Shown here: one piece after another, positions 51,948 to 61,844 of the stretch
Layout of the letters: each line of letters opens with the position of its first letter
How positions within the stretch are numbered: the stretch's first letter is position 1
Assembly: GCF_037963765.1 (NCBI RefSeq)
Contig: NZ_CP150166.1
Location: 62,001-126,000, forward strand
DNA from: Sporosarcina sp. FSL W8-0480
Lineage (GTDB): Bacteria; Bacillota; Bacilli; Bacillales_A; Planococcaceae
Direction of reading: 5' to 3'
Length of the DNA: 64,000 nucleotides
Position numbers and translations under genes: made by a program
Notes under the pieces: generated by a model
Seen by the model: only the letters and a program-made list of their open reading frames with translations
Told to the model about the DNA's origin: nothing
Databases searched by the model: none

Positions 51948-51986
51948 TTGCAAGTTCTTGTAAGACGGCCAAGAGTTCTCATAATG
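51948..51986. repeat. Two-unit remnant of the family B TTCTC module
   Basis: CAAGTTCTTGTAAGACGGC and CAAGAGTTCTCATAATGCC are about 20-bp units that resemble the ACAAGAGTTCTC units at 34.4 and 36.5 kb. Again they lie directly after a gene's terminator. Confidence 0.4.
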
Positions 51987-52021
51987 CCGTTTTTTGTTCT
52001 TTTAATTAAAACGTAAAAATG

Positions 52022-52062
52022 TAAAAAGCCGATGGAATCTACCACTCCCCATCGGCTTTTCC
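52022..52062. terminator. Terminator of the SEC-C gene
   Basis: AAAAGCCGATGG and CCATCGGCTTTT pair around an 11-base loop, with A/T runs on both sides. Confidence 0.88.
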
Positions 52063-52071
52063 TCTATCTAT

Positions 52072-53895
52072 TCAATTCGGCCCGTTCAACAACAGCCAAA
52101 TATAACGTGCTTCCTCTTCACTGCCCGGCTGGATGAACATCTGTCTTGGATAATCAATCGTTTTCGCTTTAAATGTCCGTAAGTGCATGACATGACCATT
52201 CGCCTTGGCAGCCTTTTCAAGCATTGCCTCCGCTTCCTCCGACTGTCCTTCCGAAGCATCATGTTCAAGTTTCCAATCAAGATATAAATAAGTTGCGTCC
52301 GACTGCGACCCTTTTTCATAGCGAACCATTATTTCAGCCGCCTCATTGAACCGTTTTGCATGTATCAAAGAAGCGACTGCTTCAAAACGCGCCCCTTGAT
52401 TATCCGTTGCGTTCATTCGAACAAGGTCCTTGAAAACGTCCGCTGCTTCACTGAATTCTTTGTTCATGAATAAATGGACGCCGTACATAAACGCCGCACG
52501 CATAAATGTCCGGTTTGGAAGGTTCATCCACGGGTTTTCGTTAGGTTCGAATGTCTTGCTCGCATTGCGGATTGCCTTTTCATAAAGGTCAGATGCCTTT
52601 TTCGCGTCTGTTTCAACTTCCGCTGCAAGCATGAGCACATCCGGCAAATTTGGTGAAATCGCGTACGCTTTCGCGGCAAGCTCACGTCTTTCTTCTTCAC
52701 TTTCAGCAGCGTAAGCCTCATACGCAAGCATTTGCGCCCGTCCTTCATCCACATCAGGTTTTCGTTCCGGTTGGACGACACCCGTCGTTGTCATCGCCGT
52801 TTCCCAAAGTCCCTTTTCAGTAGCACGCGGATCGGTGCCGATGTCATAGGCACGGTTCGCCACCGGTTCATCGAAGCTACCCATCATCTCTTCGTACAGA
52901 GACGACAATTCCTTCACAAACGAAGTCATCCCGTTCACTGTCGAATCGTATTGCGCGGCGACTTCTGATTGCGAACTCACAAGTCCTCTGATCACACCAA
53001 GCTCCGCTCCTGTCCAAATTGCGGATGCAACAAAATCATTTTTAGATTCAATTTCCGATTGATGGTTCATGAAATAGGCTACCGCCAACTTATGAAGGAT
53101 TTCCCTCACGCCCGCATCCTGTCCCAATCCGCGCAATGCCGCTTCCAATGCTTTCAATGAATCAAATTGCGAAGGGTTCAACACTTCTTCAACCAACTCA
53201 TTAAGCGAAGCTTGACTCCGTTTGATGAAAAGCTCATAAATATCAAGCGCATGATTGCGAATAAACTGTTCAGGCGTCAATGCCTTTTTACTCTCCCGCA
53301 ATTCCATGAGCGACTGTTTCGTCTGCTTGCTCCATCTCGCTAAAAACATCATCGAAGAAACTGGCGCAATCGCATCTTCCCGCTTCCTTGGATCACGCAG
53401 CACGGAACCGAACATCAACGTTCCCTCTTCCACCGGCATCCCTTCGTTGCGGGTGACATGATAAACTTCATCGGTAAATAATTGTCGAACTTCCAACATT
53501 CCTTCGTCGGTACCCAAAATTTCCGCAAGCAGCATGAATGGCTCGTCCCAAGCTTTCAGGACATTCAGCACTCCCTCCCGCTTTGACGCGTTTAACTGCT
53601 CACGGATATACTCATGCCAGCCCTCCGGCTTATGTACGAATAAATAAAATTCACTCGCCGCTTCTTCAATATCCTCTTTACTCCAACTGTCGGAAAGTCG
53701 GAGAATCCACTCCCGCATCATGCGGATCATCTCTTTTCGATCTTCCCCTTTTGGATATTGATCAAAGAAGTTGCTAAGGATTTGGTCCAATTCTTCATTG
53801 ACGATCATTCCAACGAGGTCGGGACCCTTTTTCCCGCAGCATTTCTTATACTTTTTACCGCTCCCGCACGAACAAGGATCATTTCTGCCAATCAT
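52072..53895 (-). CDS. SEC-C zinc-binding domain protein with TPR-like body
   Basis: A 607-residue soluble protein. The first 24 residues form a SEC-C zinc site (GRNDPCSCGSGKKYKKCCGKKG), the motif found at the end of SecA and in some stand-alone proteins; here it is N-terminal. The rest is acidic and helical, with TPR-like repeats in the C-terminal half (LAAKAYAISPNLPDVLMLAAEVE, FSEAADVFKDLVRMNATDNQGARFEAVASLI). Function is unknown; a scaffold or chaperone role is only a guess. ATG 53895 has GGGG upstream. Its upstream region holds the family C array. Confidence 0.82.
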   Translation of the reverse strand: MIGRNDPCSCGSGKKYKKCCGKKGPDLVGMIVNEELDQILSNFFDQYPKGEDRKEMIRMMREWILRLSDSWSKEDIEEAASEFYLFVHKPEGWHEYIREQLNASKREGVLNVLKAWDEPFMLLAEILGTDEGMLEVRQLFTDEVYHVTRNEGMPVEEGTLMFGSVLRDPRKREDAIAPVSSMMFLARWSKQTKQSLMELRESKKALTPEQFIRNHALDIYELFIKRSQASLNELVEEVLNPSQFDSLKALEAALRGLGQDAGVREILHKLAVAYFMNHQSEIESKNDFVASAIWTGAELGVIRGLVSSQSEVAAQYDSTVNGMTSFVKELSSLYEEMMGSFDEPVANRAYDIGTDPRATEKGLWETAMTTTGVVQPERKPDVDEGRAQMLAYEAYAAESEEERRELAAKAYAISPNLPDVLMLAAEVETDAKKASDLYEKAIRNASKTFEPNENPWMNLPNRTFMRAAFMYGVHLFMNKEFSEAADVFKDLVRMNATDNQGARFEAVASLIHAKRFNEAAEIMVRYEKGSQSDATYLYLDWKLEHDASEGQSEEAEAMLEKAAKANGHVMHLRTFKAKTIDYPRQMFIQPGSEEEARYIWLLLNGPN

Positions 53896-53992
53896 GTATG
53901 TAACCCCCTGCTTTTCTTTCCTCTATCATAGCAAATATGTTGTAACGACGCAGTTAATTGAGTTTCGGAATGCTGCTTGTGGAACAAGGAAA

Positions 53993-54107
53993 ACTTATCG
54001 ATCGGATAAAGACTTTTATCTATTGAATACAGGGATTTATCTATTGAATCGTTTAAGTTATCTATTGAATATAGAATTATATCACCATTTCGTGACCTTT
54101 GACCCAT
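53993..54107. repeat. Family C intergenic array, left copy with cap
   Basis: About five units of 20-22 bp: CTTATCGATCGGATAAAGA, TTTATCTATTGAATACAGGG, TTTATCTATTGAATCGTTTA and two more. They end in a 22-bp cap at 54086-54107 beginning CATTTCGTGACCTT and ending GACCCAT. The same cap with one change ends the array at 62840-62976. It lies between yjiH (terminator at 54119) and the SEC-C gene. Confidence 0.82.
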
Positions 54108-54118
54108 CCACCGAAATC

Positions 54119-54150
54119 AAAAAACCGGAAGACAAAAACGTCTTCCGGAA
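54119..54150 (-). terminator. Terminator of the second yjiH-like gene
   Basis: CCGGAAGAC and GTCTTCCGG form a perfect stem, followed by a T run on the minus strand. Confidence 0.9.
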
Positions 54151-54157
54151 AAGTCAC

Positions 54158-55477
54158 CTATAGTAATAAATACGCAATCGGCGTCACAATTACAATTGTC
54201 AAAATGACACGTTGCACCCAAATGGCGATGAGCTGCGGAATGGAAATTGGGATTTCCGTCGATACGATACACGGTACGACCGCCGAGAAGAAGATGATTG
54301 ACGAAACCGATACGACCGCGATGACGAATTTGACGACCAATGCAGATTCCACGACGAGCAACGCCGGTAAGAACATTTCCGCAATACCAAGTGCGCTCGC
54401 CTTCGCGACTAACATCGGTTCCGGTAGCTGCAACGCCCATGTGAATGGATAGAAAATGTAACCGAGCCAGTCGAATACAGGCGTGAATTCAGCCAATACG
54501 AGCCCCAAAAGACCGATTGATAAGATGGATGGCAAAATCGCCATGGCCATTAAAAGTCCGTCTTTTACGTTTGCGATAATGTTTTGCGCAAACGTCGGCG
54601 CCTTGGAAACGGTCTCCATCGCTTCATTCCAGGCTGCAGAAAAGCGTTGCCCCTCAGGCTTCAATTCCGGCTGAGGCGTCGAACCTTCATAATACTCGTT
54701 TTTGATTGAACGCAATGGCCATAAATGGACAGTGATTGCTGTGACAATAAATGTGACAACCAACGTAGTCCAGAAATATAAATTCCACATACTCATCAGG
54801 TCAAGCGTCTTTGCGACGACGACCATGAATGTCGCGGAAACAGTCGAGAATCCAGTCGCGATAATGGCGGCTTCCTTCGCCGTATATTTCCCTTCCTTAT
54901 ACACGCGGTTTGTAATTAATAGCCCCAAAGAATATGAACCGACGAATGAAGCGACAGCATCGATTGCAGACCTGCCCGGAGTCTTCCAAATCGGACGCAT
55001 GATCGGCTGCACAAGGACACCGATAAATTCCAACAGCCCATACCCTACTAATAAAGCAAGGAATACAGCGCCGATTGGAACTAATAAACCTACAGGTATT
55101 ACTAACTTATTCAATAGGAATGGACCCATATCCGGTTCAAAAAGCCAAGCCGGCCCCACATTGAAAACTAACATGATGCCAACGACTAAACCGATTACTT
55201 TAAAAAATGAAAAGACCATATTTACAGTTGACTTTTTCCAAGTTCCTGAGACGAACGGATAAACCGCCCCCGCGAGAATGACAACCAATGCGTAATACGG
55301 CAGCGCCCCGCCTAAATGCGTTTGAATCCATGTCACAATATGATCGAGCATGATTGAATTCTTCCCGCCCATCGTCACTGGCACGAAAAACATGAATGCC
55401 CCGATTGCGCTAAAGATGAAAAACTTCCACATACCCGGATTCGATTGCGTTTTTACTTTTTCCCCAATTTGCGCCAT
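54158..55477 (-). CDS. YjiH family membrane protein in the hut region
   Basis: A 439-residue polytopic protein, paralogue of the gene at 302-1654. Shared segments include GLLEFIGVLVQPIMRPIWKTPGRSAIDAVASFVG, GKYTAKEAAIIATGFSTVSATF and the C-terminal VSTEIPISIPQL. It is transcribed in the same direction as hutU-hutI but after a terminator, so it may have its own promoter in the 90-base gap or rely on read-through. Its position suggests uptake of histidine or a breakdown product; this is inference from context. ATG 55477 follows GGGGAAGGGTG. Confidence 0.85.
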   Translation of the reverse strand: MAQIGEKVKTQSNPGMWKFFIFSAIGAFMFFVPVTMGGKNSIMLDHIVTWIQTHLGGALPYYALVVILAGAVYPFVSGTWKKSTVNMVFSFFKVIGLVVGIMLVFNVGPAWLFEPDMGPFLLNKLVIPVGLLVPIGAVFLALLVGYGLLEFIGVLVQPIMRPIWKTPGRSAIDAVASFVGSYSLGLLITNRVYKEGKYTAKEAAIIATGFSTVSATFMVVVAKTLDLMSMWNLYFWTTLVVTFIVTAITVHLWPLRSIKNEYYEGSTPQPELKPEGQRFSAAWNEAMETVSKAPTFAQNIIANVKDGLLMAMAILPSILSIGLLGLVLAEFTPVFDWLGYIFYPFTWALQLPEPMLVAKASALGIAEMFLPALLVVESALVVKFVIAVVSVSSIIFFSAVVPCIVSTEIPISIPQLIAIWVQRVILTIVIVTPIAYLLL

Positions 55478-55521
55478 AATCTTTCACCCTTCCCCCAATA
55501 TTCTGTTAAATCGAATGGAAA

Positions 55522-55561
55522 GAAAGCCGTGAATGCAAATCTGTATTTGTTCATTCACGGC
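55522..55561 (-). terminator. Terminator of hutI
   Basis: GCCGTGAATG and CATTCACGGC form a perfect 10-bp stem, followed on the minus strand by TTTCTTTCC. Confidence 0.75.
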
Positions 55562-55567
55562 AATTCA

Positions 55568-56821
55568 TTACCCTACAACCTGTTGTCCCCTTTTCCAAAC
55601 CTTGTCGACATGATTCACGCCGAATAAATACTGCAACTCCTGATAATTTCCGATATTCCACATAACGACATCACCCTGTTTACCAACCTCGAGCGATCCG
55701 ACTTTCTCTTCCATCTTGATCGCGCAAGCGGCATTCATCGTTGCAGCGACCAATGCCTCAGCAGGTGTCAAACGCATCGAAATACACGCCAAGTTCATGA
55801 CAAGAGGCATAGATGTTGTCGGAGACGAACCTGGATTGCAGTCCGTTGAGATTGCAACAGCAACCCCTTCATCTACCATTTGACGCCCTTTCGCCGCTTC
55901 TTCGCGTAAATACAACGCCGTCGCCGGTAGTAAACAAGCGATCACCCCTGCTTCAGCCATCTGTTTGATGCCTTCGTCAGATGCCTTTAATAGATGCTCC
56001 GCCGAAATGGCGCCGACTTTCGCGGCAAGTTCTGCCCCGCCATACGACTCGATCTCATCCGCATGGATTTTCGGGATCAACCCGTGCTTTTTCCCGGCTT
56101 CCAAAATGCGCTCCGATTGTTCCGGCGTGAACACTCCGACTTCACAGAACACATCATTGAAAACAGCAAGCCCCTCTTCCGCTACGACAGGAAGCATGTC
56201 ATTGATGATGCTATCAATATATTCATCTTCATTACCTTTATATTCTTGCGGAACGGCATGTGCCGCCATAAACGTTGGTACAAGATCGACTGGATGGGTT
56301 TCATTCAAACGCTTCATGACTCGAAGTTGCTTCAGCTCCGTTTCAAGATCCAGCCCATATCCACTCTTCCCTTCAACCGTCGTCACCCCATGCTTCAGGA
56401 AGGAATCAAGTCTGCGTGTCGTTTGCTCAACAAGCTCTTCTTCTGTCGATTCACGCGTCATCCTTGTTGTCGCATGTATACCTCCGCCAGCATTCATGAT
56501 TTCCATATAAGTCGCACCTTCAAGCCGCATTTCAAATTCACGCTCGCGGCTGCCACCATAGGCGACATGCGTATGCGGGTCGACAAGTCCAGGTGTTACC
56601 AGACGGCCGGTTGCGTCAATGATTTCAGCTTCAGCTGCACGATCACCAAAACGTCGCTCCAATTCAGCCGTCGTTCCGATTGCCTGGATCAGACCGTCTT
56701 CAACCCAAATGCTTCCATCTTCGATAATGCCTAACTCCGACATTTCCTTACGCTTTCGCGGTGCGTTTTCCCCTGCGATTGTCGCAAGCTGCGCTGCATG
56801 TTTTATCCAAAGTGGTTTCAA
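55568..56821 (-). CDS. hutI: Imidazolonepropionase
   Basis: A 417-residue metal-dependent amidohydrolase. It opens 4-imidazolone-5-propionate to N-formimidoyl-glutamate, the third step of histidine breakdown. Metal ligands and signature residues are visible: VDPHTHVAYGGSREREFEMR, HADEIESYGGAELAAKVGAISAEHL, and STDCNPGSSPTTSMPL. The start is TTG 56821, directly abutting the hutU stop (TAA then TTG), with GGTGA inside the hutU end as ribosome binding site. It is translationally coupled to hutU. Confidence 0.95.
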   Translation of the reverse strand: MKPLWIKHAAQLATIAGENAPRKRKEMSELGIIEDGSIWVEDGLIQAIGTTAELERRFGDRAAEAEIIDATGRLVTPGLVDPHTHVAYGGSREREFEMRLEGATYMEIMNAGGGIHATTRMTRESTEEELVEQTTRRLDSFLKHGVTTVEGKSGYGLDLETELKQLRVMKRLNETHPVDLVPTFMAAHAVPQEYKGNEDEYIDSIINDMLPVVAEEGLAVFNDVFCEVGVFTPEQSERILEAGKKHGLIPKIHADEIESYGGAELAAKVGAISAEHLLKASDEGIKQMAEAGVIACLLPATALYLREEAAKGRQMVDEGVAVAISTDCNPGSSPTTSMPLVMNLACISMRLTPAEALVAATMNAACAIKMEEKVGSLEVGKQGDVVMWNIGNYQELQYLFGVNHVDKVWKRGQQVVG

Positions 56822-58492
56822 TTATTTGTCACCTTCCATCATCGGGATATTAACCCCTTTGTCCCTCGCCGTTTGAATGGCCAGGTCATAACCCGCGTCA
56901 ACATGACGGGCAATTCCCATTCCAGGATCCGTCGTCAATACACGCTCAAGTCGAGCTTCCGCTTCCTTCGTTCCATCCGCAACGATAACCATTCCAGCGT
57001 GTTGTGAATAGCCCATTCCAACTCCGCCGCCATGATGAACAGATACCCAAGTTGCTCCGCCGACAGCATTGATCATCGCATTCAGAATCGGCCAGTCAGA
57101 TACAACATCGGATCCGTCTTTCATTGCTTCTGTTTCACGATTCGGAGACGCAACAGATCCTGAGTCAAGATGGTCTCGACCGATGACGATTGGCGCGCTT
57201 AATTCCCCACTTGCGACCATATCATTGATGATCTTACCGAAACGTGCGCGTTCCCCGTACCCCAACCAGCAAATACGTGAAGGCAAGCCTTGGAATTGAA
57301 TCTTCTCCTGCGCCATTTTAATCCAATTGCAAAGATGCGTATTATAGCTGAATTCGCGAAGGATGACTTCGTCTGTTTTACGAATATCTTCAGGATCCCC
57401 TGAAAGCGCCACCCAGCGGAAAGGTCCTTTCCCTTCGCAGAACTGTGGACGGATGTAAGCTGGAACGAATCCAGGGAAATCGAACGCACGCTCAACACCC
57501 TCATCCTTCGCCACTTGACGAATATTATTTCCGTAATCGAATGTGATAGCACCTTTATCCATCATGACAACCATTGCTGAAACATGCTCCGCCATCGACG
57601 CCTTTGCTCGCTTCACATACTCATCCGGATCGGAATCGCGAAGCACAGCCGCGGCTTCAAGCGACATACCGGATGGAATATAACCATTCAATGGGTCATG
57701 CGCTGATGTTTGGTCCGTTAATACGTCCGGATTGAATCCACGTGCAATCATCTCTGGCAATAAATCTGCTGCATTACCAAGGAGACCAATCGATAATGCC
57801 TTACCTTCCGCTTTCGCCTCTTCCGCAAGTCGAATCGCTTCATCGAGCGAATCCGTCTTAACATCCGTGTAACGAGTTTCAATCCGGCGATCGATACGCG
57901 TTTCATCGACTTCAATCCCGATGCAAACGCCGCCCGCCATCGTTACCGCCAATGGCTGCGCACCACCCATGCCGCCAAGGCCCGCCGTCAATGTGATCGT
58001 TCCTTTCAATGAACCACCGAAATGCTGTTTCGCAAGTTCCGCGAAAGTTTCATATGTCCCTTGGACAATCCCTTGTGATCCGATATAAATCCAGCTTCCA
58101 GCCGTCATTTGTCCGTACATCATGAGGCCCTTTTTATCAAGCTCATGGAACGTATCCCAATTTGCATACGCAGGAACGATATTCGAGTTGGCAATCAAGA
58201 CCCTTGGTGCATCCGTATGCGATTTGAAAATAGCAACCGGTTTACCAGATTGGATCAATAACGTCTCATCATTCTCAAGCTCTTTCAATGAACGAACAAT
58301 CGCGTCAAAGCTCTCCCAGTTACGTGCCGCCTTCCCGATTCCGCCGTAAACGACCAACTTTTCTGGATGCTCCGCTACGTCAGGATGCAAATTGTTCATA
58401 AGCATCCGAAGCGCCGCCTCTTGCTGCCACCCCTTCGTATTTAGTTCAGTCCCTCTGTATTGAATAACTTTTTCCAATGTATCCGCTTTCAT
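56822..58492 (-). CDS. hutU: Urocanate hydratase
   Basis: A 556-residue NAD+-dependent urocanase that hydrates urocanate to imidazolonepropionate, the second step of histidine breakdown. Signatures are [51 protein letters not shown], and [18 protein letters not shown] with the active-site Cys. Length is typical. ATG 58492 follows AAAGGGGGTC. It is first in the hutU-hutI operon. hutH (histidase) is not beside it or elsewhere in the window, and no hutP-like leader was seen. An 11-bp TGAAAGTTTCA palindrome lies about 40 bases upstream of the start. Confidence 0.96.
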   Translation of the reverse strand: MKADTLEKVIQYRGTELNTKGWQQEAALRMLMNNLHPDVAEHPEKLVVYGGIGKAARNWESFDAIVRSLKELENDETLLIQSGKPVAIFKSHTDAPRVLIANSNIVPAYANWDTFHELDKKGLMMYGQMTAGSWIYIGSQGIVQGTYETFAELAKQHFGGSLKGTITLTAGLGGMGGAQPLAVTMAGGVCIGIEVDETRIDRRIETRYTDVKTDSLDEAIRLAEEAKAEGKALSIGLLGNAADLLPEMIARGFNPDVLTDQTSAHDPLNGYIPSGMSLEAAAVLRDSDPDEYVKRAKASMAEHVSAMVVMMDKGAITFDYGNNIRQVAKDEGVERAFDFPGFVPAYIRPQFCEGKGPFRWVALSGDPEDIRKTDEVILREFSYNTHLCNWIKMAQEKIQFQGLPSRICWLGYGERARFGKIINDMVASGELSAPIVIGRDHLDSGSVASPNRETEAMKDGSDVVSDWPILNAMINAVGGATWVSVHHGGGVGMGYSQHAGMVIVADGTKEAEARLERVLTTDPGMGIARHVDAGYDLAIQTARDKGVNIPMMEGDK

Positions 58493-58623
58493 AATTGAAT
58501 GACCCCCTTTTTCATTACTATCATTCTATATGAAAGTTTCAGATAATTATTTATGAATCAATCACATTTTTTCACTTTATTGACGTTGCACACGAAAAAT
58601 ATTGTACATTATTGTTCATCCTT

Positions 58624-58661
58624 CAAAAAACAAGCTACCCAAATTAAGAGGCAGCTTGTTC
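58624..58661 (-). terminator. Terminator of the pyridoxamine kinase gene
   Basis: AACAAGCTACC and GGCAGCTTGTT pair (one mismatch), followed on the minus strand by a T run. Confidence 0.82.
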
Positions 58662-58662
58662 A

Positions 58663-59508
58663 TTATAGTAACATCCCTAAAAACGTTTCAAAATTCACGC
58701 CGTCAACTGTTGGAATCTGCTCCTTTGCAGTCGCTTCGATTGCGGCCGATAAAAATTTCTCCGCCAGTCTCATCGTTTCCTCCACCTCTTGGCCACGCAT
58801 CATGCCTCCCATGATGACGGATGCAAATAAATCGCCCGTTCCGGAATAGCTTTTGCCGTTTGACTCAAATAAGCTGTGGAACGAACCCTTTCCGTCGATA
58901 TACATATTGCCGACGTACTCCGTTCCCGAAACGGCCGGCGGATTCAGGCCAGTAATGATGACACTTGCATTAGTCATTGACTGGAGCCGATGCCCGGCCT
59001 CCCTAATCGCAGTTAGATAATCCTCGTTCGTTCGATAGCTTTGTAACTTATCGTACGGCAAACCTGTCAGCAAACAGCATTCCGTTACGTTTGGCGTAAT
59101 GATGTCTGCGCGCTTTGCAAGCTCCTTCATATAGCCGATCAGCTCATCCGTAAATACATCATACATCTGCCCCCGGTCACCCATTACCGGATCGACAAGG
59201 AGCATCGTCTCTTCTTTATAAAATGTATCTAAAAATGAAAAGATGTTTTCAATCTGTTCTTTTCCTGTCACGAACCCTGTATGAATGCCGTCAAATGTTG
59301 CTCCTAGTTTGCTCCATTCATTTGTAAAATGCCCCATCTTAGCCGTCAGATCCTCACAATAATAGCTTGGATACTCTGTTTGAGAGGTCAAAACCGCCGT
59401 GGGCAGCGGCACTGCCTGCACACCCATTACGGACAGGACCGGAATTGCTGCCGTGAGCGAGCACTTTCCGAACGAAGACATATCTTGGATAACCGCAACT
59501 TTTTTCAT
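58663..59508 (-). CDS. Pyridoxamine/pyridoxal kinase
   Basis: A 281-residue ribokinase-fold kinase of the PdxY/PdxK group, phosphorylating pyridoxal-type vitamers in B6 salvage. Visible are AVIQDMSSFGKCSLTAAIPVL, LTSQTEYPSYY, DPVMGDRGQMYDVF, TPNVTECCLLTG and the anion-hole/catalytic SYSGTGDLFASVIMGG. The frame opens at 59610, but ATG 59508 has GGTGGAGGAAG upstream and starts at the conserved KKVAVIQD. An ECF transporter S component is divergent from it, consistent with vitamin B6 uptake and salvage. Confidence 0.88.
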   Translation of the reverse strand: MKKVAVIQDMSSFGKCSLTAAIPVLSVMGVQAVPLPTAVLTSQTEYPSYYCEDLTAKMGHFTNEWSKLGATFDGIHTGFVTGKEQIENIFSFLDTFYKEETMLLVDPVMGDRGQMYDVFTDELIGYMKELAKRADIITPNVTECCLLTGLPYDKLQSYRTNEDYLTAIREAGHRLQSMTNASVIITGLNPPAVSGTEYVGNMYIDGKGSFHSLFESNGKSYSGTGDLFASVIMGGMMRGQEVEETMRLAEKFLSAAIEATAKEQIPTVDGVNFETFLGMLL

Positions 59509-59722
59509 CACACTTCCTCCACCCAATTCAATCGTACTTTTTCTTACTACATCGTAACACAAGAACGGGAAAGCAAAAATATACGGATTTGTAATTTCTT
59601 CTCCGCTCATCTGACCCCTATTACTTTATCCAATCTGGCACTTTTATGATGGTCAGTCATTCTGTAAAATGAAATTAATAAAAATACTTATAAGGTGAAA
59701 AGAAGGAGGTCCTATACAAAAC

Positions 59723-60274
59723 ATGCAAAATATACAACCGGGCGCACACCCTGCAACACGTGCAAGAACATTCGACTTGGTGCTTACCGCCATACTATCT
59801 ACACTTGTCCTTATTTCAACGATGTTCATTAACATCAAACTTCCAATCGGCCAAGGCGGCTTGATCCATTTAGGGACAGCGATGCTGTTCATCGTCGCTA
59901 TATTATTCGGTCCAAAAAAAGGGGCGTTGGCAGGTGCCATCGGAATGGGCTTATTCGATATATTTGGCGGCTGGGCCATTTGGGCTCCAACGACCATCGT
60001 CGCCCGTGCCCTGCAAGGCTATATCGTCGGGAAGATCGCCTGGTCGAACGGCCATCATGGGGACAGCATTAAATTCAATATTTTAGGGGCCATAGCCTCA
60101 ATACCTGTAATGCTTGCTGTCTACTATATCGGGCAAGGAATCATGTACAATAACTGGGTTGCCCCGCTTGCTTCGATTCCTGGTGATGTCATTCAGAACG
60201 TCGTCGGTCTACTGATCGCCATCCCTCTATGTATCGCCTTGAAGAAGACACCGTTCTTCCGAAAAAGATTTTAA
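59723..60274 (+). CDS. ECF transporter S component, probably for a vitamin B6 vitamer
   Basis: A 183-residue, six-helix membrane protein with the N-terminal ARTFDLVLTAILSTLVLISTM, GQGGLIHLGTAMLFIVAILFGPKKGALAGAIGMGLFDIFGG and VGKIAW. These match the substrate-binding subunits of energy-coupling-factor transporters, which share a separate ATPase module. Divergence from a pyridoxamine kinase gene suggests a B6 vitamer as ligand; this is context only. AAGGAGG lies an unusually long 13 bases before ATG 59723. It ends at a terminator shared with the AraC-type gene. Confidence 0.8.
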   Translation: MQNIQPGAHPATRARTFDLVLTAILSTLVLISTMFINIKLPIGQGGLIHLGTAMLFIVAILFGPKKGALAGAIGMGLFDIFGGWAIWAPTTIVARALQGYIVGKIAWSNGHHGDSIKFNILGAIASIPVMLAVYYIGQGIMYNNWVAPLASIPGDVIQNVVGLLIAIPLCIALKKTPFFRKRF

Positions 60275-60278
60275 TTAA

Positions 60279-60321
60279 CAAAGCAGTGAAGATGGCTCGT
60301 TCCAATCTTCACTGCTTTTTC
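60279..60321. terminator. Bidirectional terminator
   Basis: AAAGCAGTGAAGAT and ATCTTCACTGCTTT form a long stem between convergent genes, with A and T runs on the flanks. Confidence 0.9.
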
Positions 60322-60329
60322 TATAAAAC

Positions 60330-61760
60330 CTATACCCACTTCATCCTAAATTGATAAGGGGTCATACCGGTCTCCTCTTTGAACCGCCGACTAAAATAGG
60401 TGGAATGGGTGAAACCTGCTGAACTTGACACTTCGGCAATCGATAAGTCTGTCTCTGTCAATAAACGCTTCGCTTCCTCTATCCGCATTTTTAACAATGC
60501 ATCGCTGAACGGCTCCCCCGCCTCCATTGCATACTTTCGGCTCAATGTACTTTTGTGCAGTTTCAACTCGTCTGCGCATGCCGCTAAATTCCAAGTCGCA
60601 TCCCAATAATTTGCAGCAATCCGTTCCTGTACCTTGTCCACAAGGTTACCTTCCCGTTTGGATTCATCAGCAGAAATCTGGAGCAACTCCGCAATGAATG
60701 AGGTAAATGACTGAACGATATGATACATGACCGGTTCACGGATGACTGTTTCAAATAATGAATGGTATTCTATCTCCACTTTCTGCGTTTTCAAAGAATT
60801 AGCAGTCATATAACGTCGAACTTGAGCAAGGATGCTCGTTAAACGAACACGAACCATCTCAGGGTCCGGGAATGGCGGCTCCAAAGTCAGGAAATCCTGT
60901 TCCATCCATTTCCGGATATCCCCCACTTGACGCTTTTCAAGCATCTCCACCCATTGCCGTTGCTCTAACGGAGAAAGAAACGGATCCATATCCCGCCAAT
61001 GAAGGTCTTCGTTTTCAATTGTCAAAATGTCATAACCATCATAAAAAATCCGTTCATGGAAGCGGCGCATCTTTTTATACAACTCCGGGTAACTTGCTCC
61101 ACTTTCATCAGCATATAAATAGATTGTCAAAAGGGCGTCAGACTGGCGTTTCCATTGGGCGAAAAACATTGAATACGCTTCCTGTAAAACATGTACATCC
61201 ACTTGTCGATGGATGATAAGGACGAAATTTGAAAAGGGAAAAATATCACAAGTGGGCGGAAAATCATGTTTTTTTAGGTCGCGGACAAGATGGTCGAGCT
61301 CCCCTACCCGCGATGGCGCGATTAAACTCAAAAGCACTAAGTTCTCCGGAATGGTTGCACCAATCAGCAAGTTCTCGTATGTCAGAATGCCTTCCTCCTG
61401 ACGGCTTGAGCTTTTGAACTGCTCATTTTCATTCCGCCACCTAAAGCGGATTTGCTGGACTTGTTTGATGAGCCTATCGGGCTGGAATGGTCGGAATAAA
61501 ATATCTTCAGCCTTCAAGGAGAGTGCTTTATAAACTGTTTGGAATGTACGTTCAGAAGAAATACCAAGCCAAACTGCTTGAGGCGGCAGTATGTACTCCT
61601 CCGTCATGATGTATGTCATATCGATAATATAGAGGTCTGCATTCATGGAAGTATCTATCGTTTCTGCTATTTCCACCTGGATATCGCTCCATTGGGATGT
61701 GAGCAGCCATTTCAGTCCCTGTGCTTCGAGTGAGTCTTTGACAAGGAGTCGAATTTTCAT
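60330..61760 (-). CDS. AraC-type response-regulator-like activator, candidate hut regulator
   Basis: A 476-residue protein. Residues 1-105 resemble a receiver domain (MKIRLLVKDSLEAQGLKWLL, ADLYIIDMTY with a possible phospho-Asp, FRPFQP where KPF is usual), but the N-terminal acidic pair and the Lys are altered. The middle 250 residues are unassigned. The C-terminal 100 are a two-helix-turn-helix AraC domain (NLAACADELKLHKSTLSRKYAM, then SIAEVSSSAGFTHSTYFSRRFKEETGMTPYQFR). No histidine kinase gene is adjacent. It is divergent from hutG with an 84-base gap, so it may control hutG. ATG 61760 follows AAAAGGTGATCGC. Confidence 0.82.
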   Translation of the reverse strand: MKIRLLVKDSLEAQGLKWLLTSQWSDIQVEIAETIDTSMNADLYIIDMTYIMTEEYILPPQAVWLGISSERTFQTVYKALSLKAEDILFRPFQPDRLIKQVQQIRFRWRNENEQFKSSSRQEEGILTYENLLIGATIPENLVLLSLIAPSRVGELDHLVRDLKKHDFPPTCDIFPFSNFVLIIHRQVDVHVLQEAYSMFFAQWKRQSDALLTIYLYADESGASYPELYKKMRRFHERIFYDGYDILTIENEDLHWRDMDPFLSPLEQRQWVEMLEKRQVGDIRKWMEQDFLTLEPPFPDPEMVRVRLTSILAQVRRYMTANSLKTQKVEIEYHSLFETVIREPVMYHIVQSFTSFIAELLQISADESKREGNLVDKVQERIAANYWDATWNLAACADELKLHKSTLSRKYAMEAGEPFSDALLKMRIEEAKRLLTETDLSIAEVSSSAGFTHSTYFSRRFKEETGMTPYQFRMKWV

Positions 61761-61844
61761 GCGATCACCTTTTTCGAATTGGATTTATCTTTATCTAACT
61801 ATATACTGGTTGCAAGAAGTATTCATTCAGAAAGGGTGGGTTTT

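Noticed and set aside
58531..58541. Catabolite-response (cre) site before hutU
   Set aside because: TGAAAGTTTCA is palindromic but lacks the central CG and spacing of a cre box, so it was not listed as one.
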